A stretch of DNA of 64,000 bases from NCBI GenBank assembly GCA_024305405.1, contig JAKNDB010000098.1:4149501-4213500 (forward strand), read 5' to 3'. Positions 14,174 through 26,120 of the stretch are shown one piece after another (within the stretch, counting starts at the first letter, position 1; each line of letters starts with the position of its first letter). Made by a program: the position numbers and the translations under genes. The DNA is from Dirofilaria immitis. Lineage: Eukaryota; Nematoda; Chromadorea; Rhabditida; Onchocercidae. The notes under the pieces are model-generated. The model did no database searches. It was not told where the DNA came from and worked only from the letters and a program-made list of their open reading frames with translations.

Positions 14174-14770
14174 AAAGCGTTTAAATATAGCGATATACAC
14201 AATTCCTGTCAAAAGTTCCATTCAAAATATACAAATTTAGCGACAATTGAAAAAGGATTACTACGCTTCAATTCACATCATTTTGATAAACAACCGAGCA
14301 AGAAGCTTTGCTTCGATGAATTTATTTTTATTTTACGCTGTATTGGATTAATTTTGATGCTTATAGGTTCCATGCTTTTCTGCTATGTACCTTATCATCG
14401 TTTGACTGCTATCAAGAAGAAACTTGAAAATACAAGCGGTTTTCAAGTTCACTACATGGATCTATTGAAACATTTGTTAAATTTCACAAAATGCAAGCAA
14501 GTATCCTGGAGTTCTTGGAATGATTGTATTGCTGAGGAACAACTAAATGTAACACGTCAACGTGAACTACCATTTGCGAATTGTCAAATAGTATATCAGT
14601 ATATGCCCTGTAAATGCAAGGATAAATTAATTGAGTACATACATGAGGTCGATGAAAGCTCATACATTCGTTATGGTTGTATTCCAGGCTCTAATCAACA
14701 ATTGGCTTTTTATCAATTAATGCAACAATTGTTAATGTTACTACTATCAAACGAGTGTTGCCGGGAATAG
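14174..14770 (+). CDS. unrecognised one-pass membrane protein with TSP1-like motif (3' exon)
   Basis: The frame is open from 14174 to TAG 14768-14770; the first in-frame ATG is 14354, inside the hydrophobic segment. The true start is therefore probably upstream or in an earlier exon. Order of features: a short basic/polar N-terminal part (LLRF...KKLCFDEF), one membrane span (FIFILRCIGLILMLIGSMLF), then an extracellular-type domain of about 110 residues rich in Cys. That domain contains VSWSSWNDC, an N-glycosylation site (NVT) followed by RQR, then PCKCK and GCIPG. WSxWxxC followed by RxR is the start of the thrombospondin type-1 repeat, but the later Cys pattern is not clearly canonical, so this is called TSP1-like only. 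It ends LLSNECCRE. It could be a nematode-specific surface protein; no function is assigned. Confidence 0.5.
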   Translation, partial: KAFKYSDIHNSCQKFHSKYTNLATIEKGLLRFNSHHFDKQPSKKLCFDEFIFILRCIGLILMLIGSMLFCYVPYHRLTAIKKKLENTSGFQVHYMDLLKHLLNFTKCKQVSWSSWNDCIAEEQLNVTRQRELPFANCQIVYQYMPCKCKDKLIEYIHEVDESSYIRYGCIPGSNQQLAFYQLMQQLLMLLLSNECCRE

Positions 14771-15427
14771 TTCTTGAAGCCTGCATTATTTAGTCCTCAA
14801 TTGCAAATTATTGTTGTCAAGCATCGTTAAATATATACCTGATAAAAAAAAAATTAGCTACCTTTAAGGCCTTTTGAAAAGATGATATTATCATAATCCA
14901 TATGTACAGCATTTTTCAATAAACATTTACTTAATTGCTGAATCTCTACATATTGCAACATTATATATACTTTCTGAATTTTTCTAAGAATTCCTAAAAA
15001 ATCTTAACGCTTCAATTTCATATGATGCATAATATCTCCATTATCTCCATTATTTTGCTTGCTACAAAATTTTCGAATTTCTGATATGTTATATCCGGAA
15101 ATTTGGAAATTTTATTCTGTCAAATTCAAATATTATCTATCACACTAAAATTTAAGATCATTTCGATAATAAAAGTATACATGTATAAAAAAAAAAAAAA
15201 AAAAAAAACGGAAATAATCTATAACATATATTAATACATAAAATACCTTTATCTTCTCTAAAAGCAACCATTCTTTCATTTATGATTATAAGCATTTTTG
15301 TTCATTATAAATTATGTAAATTTTTTAAGCATTTTTTAAATGCATATATATATATATAAACATCAAACATCATTCTGCTCTTCTTATATTGCATTCACAT
15401 GAAGAAATAATTAATATAAGATATGGT
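14771..15427. other. intergenic
   Basis: AT-rich spacer between the TSP1-like gene and INCENP, with a poly-A tract at about 15185-15208. No gene was seen. It holds the presumed 5' flank of INCENP. Confidence 0.45.
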
Positions 15428-18400
15428 ATGAAAGAAATCATATCAATGATCAAGTAGTGCAAGAAAGAGGCTGTCGTAAAATTTCCTCACATTTGCATCA
15501 AATTTTTGGGAAGATAATACATGAAATAATGTATCGAGTGATAATTCCTAAACTTCATCAACGAGCTATTGAATATCAGCAGTGGTTTTTTGATGAACAA
15601 AACAAGGCAGAACAAATATTAAAAAACAGGTAAAAAATGGATGATATTTCTTCTTTTTCACTTCTTCTTTCTTTGAATATGAAAAGATAGTAATTTTATG
15701 ATAATTAATTAATTCTATCATTTTTTCATATTCATCCTAGTAGACATAAAGTGTAAAACATCATTTAAGATATAAGGAAAGGAGAAAATATAATGAATGA
15801 GCTGATCGAGAGTAAATTCATTGAGAGATATGCAATACAATATCACATTTTTCTGCATCCTATCAGTATTTTTATAATCAATCATACGATTTTTACCATA
15901 ATCTTGTCTTACCGCAATGGTTAAGATAAAATCAATTTATAATTATTTGTTGATTGATCTTGAAATTGGCATTATCCATTGATAATTTGTCTCAGTTGAA
16001 ATATTTTCTCGAGTTGCAGTGGATATACGTTACCAAGAATACGAACTCGAATTAGTCTTTGGTCAGATGATTTTCTAGATCTCCTCAAAACAAGCAATGA
16101 AAGTAGACAAAATAAGGAAAACCAAGAATGTTATGCTATTGATAGCCTAACCAAACAAAAGTATGATATATATCATTATTTGAAAATTTTAAATGATCAT
16201 TGCATATATCAATCTATAAATTAGATAATTTTTATTCAACTGTCTCCAGTAAGCTCTTCATAAGAAACCACCAGATAGATATAAAATTTGAACATATCAA
16301 TAATGATAAAAGTGCTATAATATTAATACTACTATTGATTACTGCTAAAGAGTATGCTTTCGATCTAACTCATCGCAATATTGGGAAATGATTTCATCGC
16401 TATCAATTCATGATTATAGTAATTTATTCCTTCTATCAGCTATGGTAATACTTATATCATCAATTTATGACATTATCATTTTTGATTAATTATGAAATTC
16501 ATACTATTATTATTATTATTACTACTTTTAAATATTTCTTATTGGTCGTTGCTTAATAATTACTAAATTTAATTATTTTTTTAATGTAAGGATAAAAATG
16601 TAATATTTGTAGATTCATGCTAATTTCAAATATATTCTTTGACATCTACAGCATATTTATTTTTCCCATCAATTACGCCTCTATTGATTACAGGTAGCAA
16701 AAGGTGTAAATAATTTTTGCGTCAAACAAACAGCTAATTCAATTCGCAAGAAGCGACAAATATTGGAACCAATAGCCGAAAACACACGAAAGTATTATAA
16801 ATATTCAAAGAAAAAATTAAAAAAACATTTTTTAAATATTACTGCTACCTAAAAATAATGATGTAATATTCGTCTACAATTATTTATAACAAAATTTTAA
16901 TAAGAAGAAAAATTACGAAATAAATATATTTGAATAATATTAAATAAATTAATTAGTAAAAATAGATTACGAGAAGATCGAGAATATCGAGTGAAGCAAC
17001 GAAAGAAGCAGTTTGAAAAAGATGATAAACAACGACGAGATCAGTCGTTAAGGAAAATCAAACGACAAGTAATTTCATTCATGAAAAATAGGTCCTAATA
17101 ATCGGTTCAATATAATGAATCGATGAGGATTGCTTCTCCAATTATAGTCGGAATGACTGAAACATTTTACATTTTGCATGATTCATTATCTAACATAAAT
17201 GAATGTTACAACGTCTAATTGCTGATAACATAATCACTGCTTGTAATATGCCAGTTAATCGCAGAGTATTGATGATCCTCAGTCTCTTATTGTGATTGAT
17301 AGCTTATCACACATTAGTTATACGAAGGATTTAGTTATCAGAATAAAGAAAAGGGATGGATAATATTTAAAGCTTCGATCGTTACAGATTTCAGACAACT
17401 GGCACAGATAGCAACATTTTAAATATTACGAACATGCTTTCTGATAGGGAACAAAGAGGAAAAATAAATGATTCCTTTTACATTCAGCAAATATTTTCTA
17501 TCCATTTTTACATCATTCAACTAATCACACCTCTGTCTTCTGATATCTTCAAAAAGGTCTTTACTTGTTTGAAGCTTCGTTGCCTTTGTTAGCGCAACCA
17601 ACAGTCAATCTAACAATTCATCATCGCTGCGGTAAATAGCGATAACTCGAAATAACGATTCATTTCAATCAAGTAGTAACTTCTTTGCTATCAAATTCAA
17701 ATAATCAAAGAGAAGAATTCTCTAATCTTCCCGAAACACATTCCTCACAAACCTAATCAAATGAAATCAAAAAATTTTTGCAACAATTATTAGTATCGAT
17801 TAGAATAACATATCGATGCGGATTGATATATCAAATTATTAGAATCAATTTTTAATTATGATTCCAGATGAATATTTGTAAAAATTTTATAGCATTAATT
17901 ATTGATTGTACCATTCCAATTCCGTTATGGCAATCACTATTTTTTAAAACGTTTTAAAGTTTTAAGGACTTCTATCTTTGCTAACTTTATAATAATTGCT
18001 AACCGATATCGAAATTGCAATGTCTAATGATCGAGCATAATCTTTCGTTCGAAGAAAAATAATTATAATACTCATTATGAATTTGCTTGTTTTTGATCTG
18101 ACTACTGATTGCATTTGATAAAATCAAAGCTATTTATTTTGTAACATTCTGATTACCAATACTTCAATATTATAGGCTTTAAATGTTGCTGTAAATAAAG
18201 AATATAAGCATTATGAACTTTCTGCTACACCAATTGCTAAACGTACTCGAAGTGCTCATGATTCAACACCAATTGCTAAACGCGTTCGTAACAAAAAAAC
18301 GGTATGTAAGAATTTCCTAAATTCATATTAACAATAGAGCAAAATGGAAAAAAAATCTGCTGATATAAATTGGCACCATAACATAGTGTTTTAATTAATA

Positions 18401-20757
18401 TGGCATAATTTTTTAATGTATCTATCTAAATTTAAAAAATTGATCGATGATGATCTAATTCTTGTAACTAAAGAAAGATATCATAGAAAGATTGATGAAA
18501 AATAATTTCAAAACAGGACAATGAAGTAATACAACAAATGAATATTATTAAACAACATCGGCAAAGAATGAAAATGATGAAAAAAAGACAAAAAAGAAGG
18601 TAACAATTTTGTCACAATCCTTTCAATATTATTATTAGATAACAATAACATTAAACAATATAAAGGTTCTAATTAGAAACCGCTATCATACAAACATTAA
18701 TAAAAAGTTTCTACGATATATGTATATTAAATTTTATTTTATTAAAGAGTTCTATGATATATATGTATGCATAACTTTGGCTTTAATTATTCCGAAATAA
18801 TCTATCTACAAATATTTTACTGAATTCGAATAGCTTCTGATAAGCATTTATATTGCTAACATATATAAAGATACAATTTTAGGTAGATTTTAAAAACTTC
18901 TAAATATCTGATATGATATTAGATGCTTAAAAGGCATCAACTTTCATGAAATACAACTAAAAGCAAGATATGCAGTATCATAATGAAGAGTTATCTTTTG
19001 AAATCATTATAATATATTTTTAGGAAATGTTTCATAATGAAACTAGAAATCATCCAAAGGTCGTGTTGGAAAATGATACGAATCAAGTTCTTCATGCTAA
19101 ACTTTACCCGATAACAATTATGCCATCTGAACTTAAAACTGCCATTTCTGAAATATCCAGTAAGGAAGGAAGACTTTTACCTAAATTTGATTGCAATGTA
19201 TCAGAAGTGAAAAATTCATCACAAACATTAATTAAAATTCCTGAATGTGAAAATTATACGGAGAAGCGATATACAGGTATTGAAGCTGCAGAGATAGCGA
19301 TATCAAACGATACGTCGCAATTGTTCATGTCAAAAAATTTTCAAAAAGATTGATGATGCTAACATTTTTGATGTTGATAGATCATCTGTAGCTATCAGTA
19401 CGGCATCAATTCTGGAACGTACTCGTCCTTGCGACCAAAGCATTAATATTATGAAGCAGTCCATATGGATGATTCATCAAGACGAGTTGTACAAAGTTGA
19501 TAGCGATATGATGCACAACGACATCACAAAACGGTCAATATGTTCAATTAATAACAGAACAAAATATTTGACTAATGATGATTTGCATGTAATACCAATG
19601 GATCTGAAATCATCATCATGTGAATCGAAGTTGCCAGTAATAGAGACAGGTGATGATATAGTAAAAGATAATAAAGAAAAACGTGGTAATGTGACAAGTA
19701 CAAGATTTCCAGGGCGAATAACATTAAACAAATTAGAAGAACAAGAATATACTAGGTCGGTAATTATTTATTAATCATTGTTATCTTATTACAAAATTGT
19801 ACCACCACAATTATAAGGCTTACATTATTACTCAATCATGATATATTATCATTCATGTTTTTAAATATATTTATTATAGAAGATTAATGAAAATGGATTT
19901 ATCGTTGAATTTTTCTAACATAACATAACATAACATAACATAACAGATAATATCGAAAATGAGTAAATAAATTAATCATTTATTCAATTTTTCATCATTT
20001 AATAATAAAAGTAAAGAAAGATAAGCTTATAAAAATGATATTTAGATAAAGTATCTTCTTTATAAAAATATCAAAGGTAAAATATAATAGATAGAAATAA
20101 AATCAATCAAATTAAAACTTTTATTCTCAGAAAACTTCATTCTACGGATATCAAAGATAAGATTGAAGATGAAACAATAGACGATGGAATTTACGATTTA
20201 TCATCTAGTGATCGAAATAATCCTAATGATGAGTCAGAGAAAAAAATTCCACACTGGGCTAAAGGTGACTTATTTTTAAATATATTAATAAAAGATATTT
20301 TTCTTATTTTTGAAATATCGATAAATCTGAAATTATACTAATATAGAATAAGTATTATTCGATTATTAAAAATATAAAATAATAAGCAAAATATCATAAG
20401 AATAATAATTGTATATATTTCGACTTTTAAAATTTTGATTCACTGCTTTTTTATTGTTAAATCCTATTGACAGATGAAGAAGTATGTAAAATACTCGAAA
20501 AACAACGATTGTGGTCTCTTACTGATATTGATAGTTTATTTGGTAAAATTCATCCACCTGATATGCAAAAAATGTTCGATGGTAAAATACGAGCTACAAC
20601 ACGTAGTTCATCAGCTATGTGGGAATCACCTATTTGGAATCCACGTGTAGGTCATAGTAATTATCATTTTGTGCATGAACTAAACCAAAATCAAGATTAT
20701 AATATTCGACGATCCCAACGAGTGAAGAAACCTGTTTCTTATATTATGTATTACTGA
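15428..20757 (+). CDS. icp-1: inner centromere protein INCENP (ICP-1 orthologue)
   Basis: INCENP is the scaffold of the chromosomal passenger complex; it binds survivin/borealin at its N-terminus and activates Aurora B through its C-terminal IN-box. Nine exons: 15428-15629, 16020-16160, 16694-16791, 16966-17068, 18176-18301, 18517-18599, 19024-19755, 20131-20264, 20474-20757, about 634 residues, close to C. elegans ICP-1. The last two exons give the IN-box: IPHWAK, then SLFGKIHPPDMQKMF, then RSSSAMW, matching the Aurora-phosphorylated TSS motif region. Exon 1 encodes a CEN-box-like helix (YQQWFFDEQNKAEQIL). Exons 4-6 are strongly basic. Exon 5 carries a duplicated TPIAKRxR motif. Frame slips: one base short near 15452, in exon 2 and in exon 6, and at 19351 one base too many (or two too few). 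Correcting them makes all phases agree. An AATAAA at 20846 follows the stop. The family is firm; the 5' start is tentative. Confidence 0.9.
19907..19946 (+). repeat. (CATAA)n pentanucleotide repeat
   Basis: About six tandem CATAA units in the intron before the INCENP exon at 20131. Confidence 0.85.
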
Positions 20758-20845
20758 TTACTCGCCATATTTGATAAAGAGATATGATAAATGAAGCAAT
20801 TGACTCATATCTATTAATACATACTTAAATGCAGAAACAATAATC

Positions 20846-20851
20846 AATAAA
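20846..20851 (+). terminator. polyadenylation signal AATAAA for INCENP
   Basis: Canonical AATAAA about 90 nt after the INCENP stop codon, on the sense strand. Such hexamers are frequent in this AT-rich DNA, so the support is its position. Confidence 0.45.
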
Positions 20852-23800
20852 GTGTTTAAGTAAAATAATAAATCAGAATACGAAAAGCTCAAAAATTCTA
20901 TTCACAAAAAAAACTATCGTTCAAATATCATCTAGCAAAAATTTAGTTTCATCATTTCAAATTATACTAAGATAATTATATTTCCATAATATTTCGTTTC
21001 TTTTTCAATGTATAGTTAATTTATACAATGCTCTTTCTGCAATTACATGGCATCAGTATCGCTCATATATTTACTATATAATTGGATCATTTCAAAATTA
21101 ATCATCTTAAGATTGCATTTTATTTTATGGTGATAACTACAGGACTGTTTTACATCAGAAAGAAACCCAACTTTGATTAATTTTGATTTCTTTTTAGAAA
21201 AAAGAAAAACACATGTAACATAGCAATTTACTAAATATTATATTAATTTCAAATTTCTATGATTAGTTATCTGGGAAGAATATTATTCGTTTTTATATAG
21301 TTTTCATTCATAATAAATTTGCTAAAAATATTTCACATTTCATAATGTTATTTATATTTACTCATTTAATATGAAAGAATTAACTAAAATAATTTTATAA
21401 TTTTTATGAGAATAATAATCAACAATTCATATAAAAGATCATTCTTTTTCATTTATTATCAATTATCAATTTATTTATCATAAATTTTCTCTTTTGCATT
21501 CCTTTTTTAATAAATTTTTTTTACTTATTTTATAGTTACAAAGTTTTCTAAGAAAAAAAAAGAACGAATTCATTTAATTTATGCTAAATATTTTTCACTA
21601 AAATATCGAATTCTCGCTTATCATCTCATATACATACAATTTTATTATTTATATATTAACAAAATGCAAATAGTTTATATATTTGAATATTTTCCATAAT
21701 AAAATAAATCGAAACCAAGTTTGCAAGACATTTTGAATTGATCAAAATAAATTCTAGAATCATTGTCAACAAGTTCGCCTTTTGTTTAAATGTAATTGCA
21801 TCTATTTCAATCACTAAACTTTTTCTCTACCAAAAAAATTAAAATTCATTAATATTAGCCATCAATTAGATGAGATTGTTCGGAAAAATCGAATATTTAA
21901 CTCGTTCAATTGTTTTCAAGTTGTTTGGACACTAATCGACAAATTTATCACTAATCGAATATATCATTTCCATTTGAAAATCTCAGATAATCTCTCTTTT
22001 GTATCAGCGAAATCATTTTTGTTCATATTTTTTATCAGCAAATCGACGTTTATTTAAATATAGTAGGTAATATCGAATTTATATTCCAAATAAATTAAAA
22101 ATAACAATTGAAATTGGTTAATAAATTGCTAAACAGACAGCCTTGAGCAATAACTGAGTCAAATCTTTATTAAAATTCAATAGTTCCAAAAAAACTCAAC
22201 TCCTATTTCCATTTTTTCATTCAAGAAGAAAAAATCATATGATAAAGATTTAAGTGATTTGAAGCAACATAAAATTAAACCGTAAGCTAATCTCTAGACA
22301 TCAAATAGACTTCAACATCGTCAGCTGGAAATTCTATAATCTCGAAAAACATGATGGCAAGAATCAAAACAATCCCATGCCTTGAAATACAATTCCGGTA
22401 TCAACTATGAAATAAACTCTCGGACTTGAGGGCATTTTTGTTAAAATATGAAGAAAGTTATCACATGCAAGAAGTGCGTAGTGTATTATAAAATTAATAA
22501 TGATTTTATCAAATTATTGCTACTTTCTTCAGTATGTTAGCGCTCTTCATTGTGATATGATATTTTTGTCATTCATTGACTCGATTATCTCAATTAAATT
22601 AATCGAAAAAAATCAGGAAAAAATTAAAATTGATTTCATAAAAGGGATTATATTCCACTCTTAGCTTTATTCTTACTCATCTTCATTGATAACGATTTAT
22701 GCTACTTAAATCTAATCTCAATAGATTCCAACCAATAGAAAAAAAAGGCATGCACTGATAAAAAAGTGTAAACATTCCTGATGGCAATAACTAAAGAAAC
22801 GATTTATCTTTGTGCTATACCAAGTAATTTAATTTGAATACATCGAATTTGGATTTCAGATATACCAATAAAAAAATATTGTATGCTAGAAGAAACCTTC
22901 CTCATTACATTTTCTAATTGAAATTAAAAGTTTAGTGATGGTAAGAGAAGACGATGCTTTGAAAATCTTTCTAATTCTTCACGCTTAATCCGTTCTTATA
23001 ATTTCTTATATAGATCATTCCTTTGTCTTCTTATTTGCGTAGACTTCAAATAATCTTAAGATTAATCTGTAAATTTGCGATTCTCAAAATACACACGATT
23101 TAAATTGTTCATTAGCAGACATTAAATGACCAATTCTCGATCAGATCACTGTAAGTAAAAAGTGAGTGGTGAAATCACAAAAATATTTATGTAATTATAC
23201 ATCCAATTCATCGTTTTAGTAATTGACGAGTCGAATGATATTTAAAAAATCATCTTTTTGGATTCATATTATGAATCATATAATCATCGCAATTAAATGC
23301 GGGATGATAAATTCATTTGTATGTTATCAATAATCGAAGTAGAACTTGACAGTTGTGTCATTTTAATGATTTAATTATTCATTGCAACTGTAATTTGTAA
23401 TATATTTGTAGAATTTATCATTGCTAAATTTATCATTTTTTCAGATAAATTTATCCTATAATAATGCATATTAATAATTATGTGAGTATTTGCAATGATA
23501 AGAAAAGAATACAATGATAAAAAATTTAGATATAATAAAAATATGAGAGCACATAAAATAAATTATCCTTATTCGTTTTCGTTTTTATCATTGAAAACAA
23601 ATGAAAATTAATAATTAATATGATAATAGCTTCTTCCATTGAATAATAGAAAACAATTTTGTGTACATTTAACAGAATGATCAATTCTACTACTTCTTTT
23701 TGAAAGAATATAATAAATAAATATTATTGAATTGATAAATTGTTTAATCAATGAAAATCCAATCATTTAATTAACCAATCGATTTTCAGAAGAAAGTTTT

Positions 23801-26120
23801 TTTGTTTTTCTTTTCCTTTTTCGGTTTTCAATTTCCATCAAGTTAATATAAATAGATTTATTTTAGCCAAAAAAATAAGAGATTCCTATTAAGTGCTAAA
23901 TTTGAATCATAATATTAGTTTATTATGATTAAATCGATGTTAAAACTTATTTTATGAATAAACACGAGAAAAAAAGAATATTTCAAATTATTATGGATTA
24001 AAATAAACTTAATAATGATATCAGTGATCAGATGTAAATGTATATTTGATAATATATCTGTTAGGGGCATTTTTATATTAAAAATGTTGTTGTATGAGTT
24101 AAACTTTATAAGAATAATCAACAAATTCCCTTTAGAAAGATAAAATTTTAATAAAATGAAATAATTAGTAGTGATTGAATGATTTAGAAAAGAAGTAAAG
24201 TGAGACTGATGATATTAAATAATTATTCTATTATTATCTTTCTCATCATAATCAATAAGTTTATTTTTTCTAAGTTGTAACAATGAGTATTTGATGACGA
24301 AAAAGTTGAAAAATTCAAAAAAGTTAAAGACAGAACTATAATAGAGCGGCAAATTTCGAACTTTTGTACCCGAAAAGTTTATTGCTTTTTCTTGGCAAAC
24401 GAGGTCAAATTAAGTTTACATCATAGTAGCAGATTGATGAAGAAATTTTGATTAAAAAGAAGTAGTTGTTGATAAAGGATTTTAAAAAGATAAAGGAGAT
24501 AAAAGAATGGAATCGGGAAAAAATGAATGGGAAAAATATGAAAAAGAAATAGTTGAAAAATTTCGAAAAAAAAATAACTAATTGAATTTAAGTAAAATAA
24601 CAAAATGATAATATCGCAAAAATTTAAATTAATTAAAATTGCAGCAAAAAAGTGTAAAATTTTCAATATTATATTCTTTTCAATATACAATATGTAAATT
24701 ATAAATAGAAATTGTTAATTAAACAATTCAATTTTTATGTATTGAAAATTAGAATTTAAGGTATTGAAAATGAAAAAGAGTTATAAAAGAAAGATGAAAA
24801 AGAGAAAAGAGATTAATTAAAGAGAAATGAGAAAAAGATTAAAAATAAATTTAAAAATGATAGAAAGAGAAATGAAGTGTCAAATAAAATATAGTAACAT
24901 CTTTATCAAATTAATCATCATTTTTATCATGCTTTTATTTACTATAAATTAAATTTAATTAAATATTAGTTTTAAAAAGAAAGACAAATAGAAAGAGAGA
25001 TAGAAGAAGAGAGGAGGGAAAGGGAGAAAGAAAAAGATATGATCAAAATAAAAGATTGCTCTATTCATATCATATCATATATATATATATATATATATGA
25101 TATTATTAAAAAATCAGAGATTGGTAAATGTTAAATTAACCAGTTCTTCTCTTGTTTTTGTTGTTATGTTTGGAATAAATAAATGAAATGAAAAAATATC
25201 GGATGAAAGAGGAAGAAATAAACGGAAGAAGAAAATGTTCAAAAATTTGATAAGATAAATTTGATAGCAATAAGTATGAAAGATTAGCTTTGAATAATAT
25301 AATAATTTAATACGATGATAAAGAAAGGTGATAAAAAAAATGCTACATTGGAATTTATCACTAAGGAAGATTTTCATGAAGTAATTAATTTAAAATAATA
25401 AAAATGTAATATAAAGGAAAAAATATGTAAGGAAGATTATAATTTGTAAAAATAATTAATTTTCAATGAAAAGAATTATTCAAAAAGTGAAAAATAATAA
25501 ATTAATACAAAATTTGAAAAGTATAAAATTGGATCGATTTAATAAATATTAAAGGAAGAGATAATAGAATTAGCAAAAAAAAAAAAAGGAAATGATAAAA
25601 ATGAATAAGGAGATTATTGATAAAATTAACGAATAATATTATGAGCAGAAATAAATGAATAAATAATAATTTAATCATTATGTTATCTAGCATAACAACA
25701 AATTACAACTATACCACTTTTTCTAACAAGATAACTAACAACGATTTCAAGGAAAAGAAAACAATAAAATATATATATTTATGATTATTTCCAAGCATAA
25801 GCTTTGATAAATATAAACGGTTGTAAAAATTGAAATATATCGAATATATAATTTATCATTTATGTGTCTCAAATGTAAATATATTTCCAATATAATTATT
25901 ATGCTAAACTTTCCTTATCACTAATTGATTATATTATCATTTCTTGCTATAAAATTTGTAAATACTATCTATAAAACTTTCTTTATAAAAGAGTAATTGA
26001 ATTTTTTGAAAAAAAGTTATTTTAGATGAACTGCGCTATTTTTGATGAATAATTTTATAGTATTATACAAAGTATAAAATATATGACAATATAATTATTA
26101 TGATTATTTAAAGTTTAAAA
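20852..26120. other. 5.3-kb intergenic region between INCENP and cut-1
   Basis: No coding region could be supported. The part from about 24130 to 25690 is markedly purine-rich on the plus strand (GAAA/GAGA/AAAG runs, densest near 24770-25045), with a CATAT/AT tract at 25064-25100. The minus-strand open frames there (Phe/Leu/Ile-rich, e.g. 24421-24690 and 25114-25377) are consequences of this skew. The genes on either side converge, so this is a shared 3' flank. Confidence 0.5.

Noticed and set aside
23915..25693. Several minus-strand open frames rich in Phe, Leu and Ile
   Set aside because: Explained by the purine skew of the plus strand; no splice sites, start context or family.
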